18,589 nt of DNA from Rhodoferax sp. (GTDB lineage Bacteria > Pseudomonadota > Gammaproteobacteria > Burkholderiales > Burkholderiaceae_C), in assembly GCA_017880985.1 (NCBI GenBank), contig JADGRK010000011.1, positions 1-18,589 of the forward strand, in the 5' to 3' direction. Below are positions 14,078-18,589 of this stretch, piece after piece. The position numbers were made by a program, and so were the translations under genes. Position 1 is the stretch's first letter; each line of letters starts with the position of its first letter. The notes under the pieces are model-generated. The model saw nothing but the letters and a program-made list of their open reading frames with translations. It made no database searches and was not told the DNA's origin.

Positions 14078-17000
14078 ATGACCGACCTGTCTGCTGATTT
14101 CAAAGCGCTCGCCACTTACCGCCCCACCCACAAGGTTCGCTTCGTCACCGCTGCCAGCCTGTTCGATGGGCACGACGCCGCCATCAACATCATGCGCCGC
14201 ATCTTGCAGGGCATGGGCGCCGAGGTGATCCACCTCGGGCACAACCGCAGCGTCGAAGAGGTGGTGACGGCCGCCTTGCAGGAAGATGCGCAGGGCATTG
14301 CCATCAGCTCTTACCAGGGTGGGCATGTCGAGTATTTCAAATACATGGTGGACCTGCTGAAAAGCCGTGGCGGTGCCCACATCCAGGTCTTTGGCGGCGG
14401 CGGTGGCGTTATCGTGCCGCCAGAAATCCGCGAGCTGCAGGCTTATGGCGTGGCGCGGCTCTACAGCCCGGAAGATGGCCAGCGCATGGGGCTGGCCGGC
14501 ATGATTGGCGAGATGGTGATGCGTTGCGACCATGATCTCACGGGCTTTGCTCCGAAGAGCGTGGACGCGATTCAAGGCCATTCTGAGATGAGTTGGCGCG
14601 CCCTGGCGCAGCTCATCACGGCACTGGAAAATGAAAGCGCTGCGGGTCAGGCCAAGGGCCGGCTCTCCAAGCCATTAACGGCACTCGCCCATGAGATACG
14701 GGCCCAAGCTGCTACTAAAAAGATACCCGTATTAGGCATTACCGGCACCGGGGGCGCCGGCAAGTCGTCGCTGACCGACGAGTTGATTCGCCGTCTGCGG
14801 CTCGATCAGAACGACAGCTTGCGCATCGCCATGATTTCGATCGATCCGTCGCGGCGCAAGAGCGGTGGCGCGCTGCTGGGTGACCGCATCCGCATGAATG
14901 CGATCTCACCCTGGCGCCAGGGGCCGCGCGTGTTCATGCGTTCGCTGGCAACGCGTGACTTTGGCTCGGAAATCAGCGCCTCACTGCCGGATGTGATTGC
15001 CGCCTGCAAGGTGGCCGGTTTTGACTTGATCGTGGTCGAGACCTCGGGCATCGGCCAGGGCGACGCGGCGATCGTGCCGCATGTGGATGTGCCGCTGTAT
15101 GTGATGACGCCCGAGTTCGGCGCGGCCAGCCAGCTTGAAAAAATCGACATGCTCGACTTCGCCGAGTTTGTCGCCATCAACAAATTTGACCGCAAGGGCG
15201 CGCTTGATGCCCTGCGCGATGTCGCCAAACAAGTGCAACGCAACAAGGAAGCCTTTAGCACGCCGATCGAGCAGATGCCGGTGTTTGGCACCATGGCGGC
15301 GCGCTTCAATGATGACGGCGTAACGGCTTTGTACCAGGCGCTCAAGACCCGTCTGGGCGAGTTGGGCTTGACGCTGGGCGAGTCGCATCTGCCGGCGGTG
15401 GCGGTGCGCCACAGCACCAACCAGACACCAGTGGTGCCGGCTGCGCGCAGCCGCTATCTGGCCGAGATCAGCGACACCGTGCGTGCCTACAAGAAGCGCG
15501 CCCGCAGCCAGGCCAAACTGGCGCGTGAAGTCCAGCAGCTCAACGCCACGGCGTGCATGCTGCAGGATGACGATGCGACCCGCGACGGTGCCAAAAACAC
15601 CGTGCTGCGGCTGGCCGGTGAGCGCGCGGAGCAGCAAGACCCCGCCGCCGCGAAGCTGCTGGCACAGTGGCCGACCATGCAGCAGGCCTACGCCGGGGAT
15701 GAATACGTCGTCAAGATCCGCGACAAGGAAATCCGCACCGCGCTCACCACCAAGTCCTTGAGCGGCACCACCGTCCGCAAAGTGTGTCTGCCGCAATATG
15801 AAGACCATGGCGAAATTCTCAAATGGCTGATGCTCGACAACGTGCCCGGCAGCTACCCCTACACCGCCGGCACCTTTGCCTTCAAGCGCGAAGGCGAAGA
15901 CCCGACCCGCATGTTTGCCGGCGAGGGCGATGCGTTTCGCACCAATACGCGCTTCAAATTGCTCAGCTCGGGCATGGCGGCCAAGCGCCTGTCCACCGCA
16001 TTCGACTCGGTCACGTTGTATGGCAACGACCCCGATCCACGCCCGGATATTTATGGCAAGGTCGGCAATAGTGGCGTCAGCATTGCCACGCTCGACGACC
16101 TCAAAGTGCTCTACGGCGGCTTCGATTTGTGCAGCCCCAGCACCAGTGTCAGCATGACCATCAACGGCCCGGCGCCCAGCATCCTGGCGATGTTCATGAA
16201 CACTGCGATTGACCAGAACATCGACAAATTCAAGTTGGATAACGGCCGCGATCCGACTGAAACCGAAACCGCCAAAATCAGGGAATGGGTGCAGGAGAAT
16301 GTGCGCGGCACGGTGCAGGCCGACATCCTGAAAGAAGACCAGGGTCAGAACACCTGCATTTTCAGCACCGAGTTCAGCCTGAAAGTGATGGGCGACATTG
16401 CCGAATACTTTGTGCACAACCGGGTGCGCAATTTTTACTCAGTGTCGATCAGCGGTTATCACATCGCCGAAGCCGGCGCCAACCCGATCAGCCAGTTGGC
16501 CTTCACGCTTTCCAACGGCTTCACCTTTGTCGAAGCCTACCTGGCGCGCGGCATGCACATTGACGATTTCGCACCGAATTTGAGCTTCTTCTTCAGCAAC
16601 GGCATGGACCCCGAATACACCGTGATGGGCCGCGTGGCGCGGCGCATCTGGGCGGTAGCGATGAAGGAAAAATACGGTGCCAATGAGCGCAGCCAGAAGC
16701 TCAAGTACCACATCCAGACCTCAGGCCGCAGCTTGCATGCGCAGGAGATCCAGTTCAACGACATCCGCACCACGCTGCAAGCACTGATTGCCATTTACGA
16801 CAACTGCAACAGCCTGCACACCAATGCCTTTGATGAAGCCATCACCACGCCGACCGAGGACAGCGTGCGCCGCGCCATGGCGATCCAGCTCATCATCAAC
16901 CGTGAGTGGGGTCTGGCCAAAAATGAAAACCCATCCCAGGGCGCCTTCATCATCGAGGACTTGACCGAACTGGTCGAAGAAGCGGTGTTGCTCGAATTTG

Positions 17001-17404
17001 AGCGCATCTCCGAGCGCGGCGGCGTGCTCGGCGCCATGGAAACTGGTTACCAGCGCGGCCGGATTCAGGACGAATCGATGCACTACGAGATGCTCAAGCA
17101 TACGGGTGAGTTGCCCATCATCGGTGTCAACACCTTCCGCAACCCGCATGGCGACGCGGTATTGGACAAGCTGGAACTGGCACGTTCCACCGAGGAGGAG
17201 AAACAAAGCCAGCTCAAACGCCTGGCCGACTTCCACGCTCGGCACGCGAAGGAATCCCCCGCCATGCTGAAACGCCTTCAGCAAGCCGTGATTGAAAACA
17301 AGAATGTGTTTGAGGTGCTGATGGACGCTGTGCGCGTCTGCTCACTCGGTCAGATCACCAATGCCTTGTTCGAGGTCGGCGGGCAGTACCGGCGAAACAT
17401 GTAA
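14078..17404 (+). CDS. icmF: Fused isobutyryl-CoA mutase IcmF (B12 domain, G-protein chaperone, mutase)
   Basis: IcmF uses adenosylcobalamin to interconvert isobutyryl-CoA and n-butyryl-CoA; its built-in GTPase guards cofactor loading. All parts are in one 1108-residue chain. The B12-binding domain (about 15-150) has DGHDAAINIM with H32 as expected cobalt ligand, and later SSYQGGH and GGGGGVIVP. The MeaI-type G domain (about 215-415) has Walker A GTGGAGKS at 223-230, SIDPSRRKSGGALLGDRIRM, VETSGIGQGD and NKFD at 368-371. The mutase barrel (about 545-1080) contains YPYTAGTF with F600, RLSTAFDSVTLYG, GKVGNSGVSIATLDD and GQNT with Q757. As I recall, Phe and Gln at such positions mark isobutyryl-CoA rather than methylmalonyl-CoA specificity, where Tyr and Arg occur. 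GGAGA at 14066-14070 precedes the ATG by 7 nt. It is monocistronic between a terminator and a GC-rich repeat. Confidence 0.96.
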   Translation: MTDLSADFKALATYRPTHKVRFVTAASLFDGHDAAINIMRRILQGMGAEVIHLGHNRSVEEVVTAALQEDAQGIAISSYQGGHVEYFKYMVDLLKSRGGAHIQVFGGGGGVIVPPEIRELQAYGVARLYSPEDGQRMGLAGMIGEMVMRCDHDLTGFAPKSVDAIQGHSEMSWRALAQLITALENESAAGQAKGRLSKPLTALAHEIRAQAATKKIPVLGITGTGGAGKSSLTDELIRRLRLDQNDSLRIAMISIDPSRRKSGGALLGDRIRMNAISPWRQGPRVFMRSLATRDFGSEISASLPDVIAACKVAGFDLIVVETSGIGQGDAAIVPHVDVPLYVMTPEFGAASQLEKIDMLDFAEFVAINKFDRKGALDALRDVAKQVQRNKEAFSTPIEQMPVFGTMAARFNDDGVTALYQALKTRLGELGLTLGESHLPAVAVRHSTNQTPVVPAARSRYLAEISDTVRAYKKRARSQAKLAREVQQLNATACMLQDDDATRDGAKNTVLRLAGERAEQQDPAAAKLLAQWPTMQQAYAGDEYVVKIRDKEIRTALTTKSLSGTTVRKVCLPQYEDHGEILKWLMLDNVPGSYPYTAGTFAFKREGEDPTRMFAGEGDAFRTNTRFKLLSSGMAAKRLSTAFDSVTLYGNDPDPRPDIYGKVGNSGVSIATLDDLKVLYGGFDLCSPSTSVSMTINGPAPSILAMFMNTAIDQNIDKFKLDNGRDPTETETAKIREWVQENVRGTVQADILKEDQGQNTCIFSTEFSLKVMGDIAEYFVHNRVRNFYSVSISGYHIAEAGANPISQLAFTLSNGFTFVEAYLARGMHIDDFAPNLSFFFSNGMDPEYTVMGRVARRIWAVAMKEKYGANERSQKLKYHIQTSGRSLHAQEIQFNDIRTTLQALIAIYDNCNSLHTNAFDEAITTPTEDSVRRAMAIQLIINREWGLAKNENPSQGAFIIEDLTELVEEAVLLEFERISERGGVLGAMETGYQRGRIQDESMHYEMLKHTGELPIIGVNTFRNPHGDAVLDKLELARSTEEEKQSQLKRLADFHARHAKESPAMLKRLQQAVIENKNVFEVLMDAVRVCSLGQITNALFEVGGQYRRNM

Positions 17405-17413
17405 CTGGAAGGT

Positions 17414-17508
17414 GGAAGGGCGGCCGCCGCGCCGGGCCGCCCCAAGCAAGGCACGGCCCCCTCCGGGGGGCAGGAAGCCACACGAAATGGGCGACCGTGG
17501 GGGTCAGG
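17414..17508. repeat. GC-rich intergenic hairpin element, probable dispersed repeat
   Basis: After icmF a very GC-rich stretch contains GGGCGGCC (17418-17425) paired with GGCCGCCC (17435-17442), then CCCCC (17457-17461) paired with GGGGG (17466-17470). This pattern of paired GC hairpins around CCGGGCCGCCCCAAG resembles, from memory, a short intergenic repeat scattered through Comamonadaceae genomes. It separates the convergent icmF and small-protein genes and may act as a two-way transcription barrier. Repeat status cannot be shown from one copy. Confidence 0.55.
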
Positions 17509-17676
17509 TTAACCGCCCTTTTTACAGCGCTTGCCGGGGTTTTTCTTGTTATTGGTGGCGGTGCCGCGTTCCAGGCTGCGCATTTGGCCGTGACCGGCGG
17601 TGTAGCACACGCCTTTGGGAGCGACAGGGCGAGGGCTGGCTTTGCGCTCGGCTTCGGTACGGAATTCTTTGGTCAT
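17509..17676 (-). CDS. Small basic hypothetical protein, 55 residues
   Basis: I do not recognise a named family. The frame runs from ATG 17676 to TAA 17509 and encodes 55 residues beginning MTKEFRTEAERKASPRP. It has a central GVCYTAGHGQMRSLERG and a lysine/arginine-rich tail (NNKKNPGKRCKKGG). Positive residues clearly outnumber acidic ones (14 Lys/Arg against 4 Glu), and there are two cysteines (C24, C51). GGAG at 17683-17686 sits 6 nt before the ATG, a good ribosome site. It follows the DUF6172 gene by 59 nt on the same strand. No signal peptide or membrane segment is seen. The basic tail would suit nucleic-acid or ribosome contact, but that is a guess. Confidence 0.68.
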   Translation of the reverse strand: MTKEFRTEAERKASPRPVAPKGVCYTAGHGQMRSLERGTATNNKKNPGKRCKKGG

Positions 17677-17735
17677 GAAATACTCCAGAGGGTTGAAAAA
17701 ATAGGCGATTATCCCCGCACTTGGGATTGGACGGC

Positions 17736-18044
17736 CTAATCAACCGGCTCAGCGCTTGCCGCGCGGGCACCGCGGTAGCCGGGTTTGGCCAGTATTTCCA
17801 GGTAAAACGCATCGTCGCCAGCTTGGGCCGCCGCATCAATCAAAGCCGTCAGGGTGGCGAAATGAACCGCTGTCGCGCTGGCTTCACTGCTGCCAAAACG
17901 GCAATCAAAATCCCAATAATCCACGCCTGCGGGCAGTGGCACGCGGCGCTGGCGCTTGACGTATTTGCGGATCTCGTGTTTGGTGGCTTCCAGCACGCGG
18001 TCGCGGTGCTTGCCTTCGATGTTGAGTTTGAATGTCTTTTTCAT
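17736..18044 (-). CDS. DUF6172 family protein
   Basis: A 102-residue protein of unknown function that matches what I remember of DUF6172, common in proteobacteria. It begins MKKTFKLNIEGKHRDRVLEA, continues with KHEIRKYVKRQRRVPLPAGV and DYWDFDCRFGSSEASA, and has FYLEILAKPGYR near the end. The invariant-looking WDFDCRFG and the basic KYVKRQRR stretch are its main marks. I chose ATG 18044, preceded by GGAG at 18051-18054 with 6 nt spacing; a 63-residue upstream extension in the same frame overlaps the pldA 3' end and has no family resemblance. It lies 35 nt downstream of the pldA stop and probably shares its transcript. It has no signal peptide, so it is presumably cytoplasmic. Confidence 0.85.
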   Translation of the reverse strand: MKKTFKLNIEGKHRDRVLEATKHEIRKYVKRQRRVPLPAGVDYWDFDCRFGSSEASATAVHFATLTALIDAAAQAGDDAFYLEILAKPGYRGARAASAEPVD

Positions 18045-18079
18045 GACTGCCTCCAGGTGGAATGCTGGATTATGCGTAT

Positions 18080-18589
18080 TTACCAGTCCACCAGACTCAA
18101 GCCGATGCTCAGCACGGTGCGACGACGGTTGTAGTCCACCAGCGAATCGCCATAGCCGCTGAACAGCTGGGTGTGAAAGCGCAAGGCATTTTGACTGCCG
18201 GCCAAGCCGCTGTCTTCCAATTGTCTGAGCCATTCCAGGCGCACCGAACCGTTGGCATCGCCCCGCAGCGAGTGGCGCAATGTGATGCCCAGCGTGTTGT
18301 CCTGGTTGGGGTTCCAGAAAGCCGCCAGCTCGGCGCGTCCAATCTTGTCGCTGATATCAGGGTTGTCGTCATTGGCCAGGTCTTCATTGAAGCGCTTCCA
18401 CAGCTTGGCCTCGAACCGGAATTGATCCCCTTTTTCCAGGCCCGTCATCAGCACCGTGCGGTTCCAGCTACGTGACAGCGGCAACGGCTGGCCATTGGAC
18501 TGGTGCACCAGGCTGATGCCGCTGTAGCGCAGCCGCCAGCCGCCAGGCAATAGCGCGTCGGTGGGGTAGATATAGGTCAGTTCAGGCTC
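18080..18589 (-). CDS. pldA: Outer-membrane phospholipase A (OMPLA), 5' end cut by window edge
   Basis: Calcium-dependent phospholipase A1 of the outer membrane, which as a dimer hydrolyses misplaced phospholipids in the outer leaflet. About 169 C-terminal residues are visible. The active-site stretch YSGISLVHQSNGQPLPLSR followed by SWNR contains the catalytic His, the Ser two residues later, and the Asn fourteen residues after the His. This is the same spacing as His142-Ser144-Asn156 in the E. coli enzyme. Alternating barrel strands follow (FRFEAKLWKRF, AELAAFWNP, LGITLRHSLRG, LRFHTQLFSGYGDSLVDYN) and the chain ends in a C-terminal aromatic (SLVDW). The start and signal peptide lie beyond the right edge; the frame is open to the last base. 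It leads the minus-strand run with DUF6172 and the small basic protein. Confidence 0.93.
   Translation of the reverse strand, partial: EPELTYIYPTDALLPGGWRLRYSGISLVHQSNGQPLPLSRSWNRTVLMTGLEKGDQFRFEAKLWKRFNEDLANDDNPDISDKIGRAELAAFWNPNQDNTLGITLRHSLRGDANGSVRLEWLRQLEDSGLAGSQNALRFHTQLFSGYGDSLVDYNRRRTVLSIGLSLVDW

Noticed and set aside
14160..14185. B12 motif in IcmF reads DGHDAA rather than the textbook DxHxxG
   Set aside because: As I recall, known IcmF proteins have this same form with the ligand His retained, so it is not a defect.
14981..16417. A 478-codon minus-strand open frame
   Set aside because: Antisense to icmF, whose GTPase and mutase motifs run through the same interval.

Overview
The window looks like a chromosomal segment of a Gram-negative betaproteobacterium, most likely of the Comamonadaceae (Rhodoferax/Polaromonas-like). 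This rests on the GC-rich coding style, a Burkholderiales-type 16-strand porin, a DUF6172 protein, a fused LivM-LivG transporter subunit, a fused isobutyryl-CoA mutase (IcmF), outer-membrane phospholipase A, and a GC-rich intergenic element resembling dispersed repeats of that family. The species is inference only. There is no sign of phage, transposon, CRISPR or plasmid functions, and I found no tRNA or rRNA.

Layout. (1) Positions 1-3038, minus strand: a peptide-type ABC transporter operon, read right to left as permease, M20D amidohydrolase, substrate-binding protein. It runs off the left edge. (2) Positions 3226-5529, plus strand and divergent: a second M20D amidohydrolase followed by a DUF2817 (M14-like) zinc peptidase. 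Together these form a 5.5 kb peptide or acyl-amino-acid uptake and hydrolysis cluster with two paralogous amidohydrolases on opposite strands. (3) Positions 5531-6298, minus strand: type III pantothenate kinase (coaX), tail-to-tail with the peptidase, then a clearly broken rhodanese gene. (4) Positions 6944-11852, plus strand: a branched-chain amino-acid-type ABC transporter as livK, terminator, livH, livM-livG fusion, livF. (5) Positions 11853-12286: a gene-free stretch with several short inverted repeats leading into an outer-membrane porin gene (12287-13822). (6) Positions 14000-14060: an intrinsic terminator, then a perfect 22-bp palindrome, then icmF (14078-17404). (7) Positions 17414-18589: a GC-rich hairpin element and three minus-strand genes: a 55-residue basic protein, a DUF6172 protein, and pldA cut by the right edge.

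How the genes fit together. The theme is amino-acid and peptide scavenging: outer-membrane entry (porin), periplasmic capture and import (two ABC systems), cytoplasmic deacylation and hydrolysis (two M20D enzymes and the DUF2817 peptidase), and carbon-skeleton rearrangement (IcmF interconverts isobutyryl-CoA, a valine catabolite, with butyryl-CoA). CoaX makes the phosphopantothenate needed for CoA. The linkage is inference from neighbourhood; each gene family is individually known. The strongest regulatory signal is the palindrome before icmF. The least expected items are the decayed rhodanese and the small basic protein. I see no strong candidate for a wholly new system.
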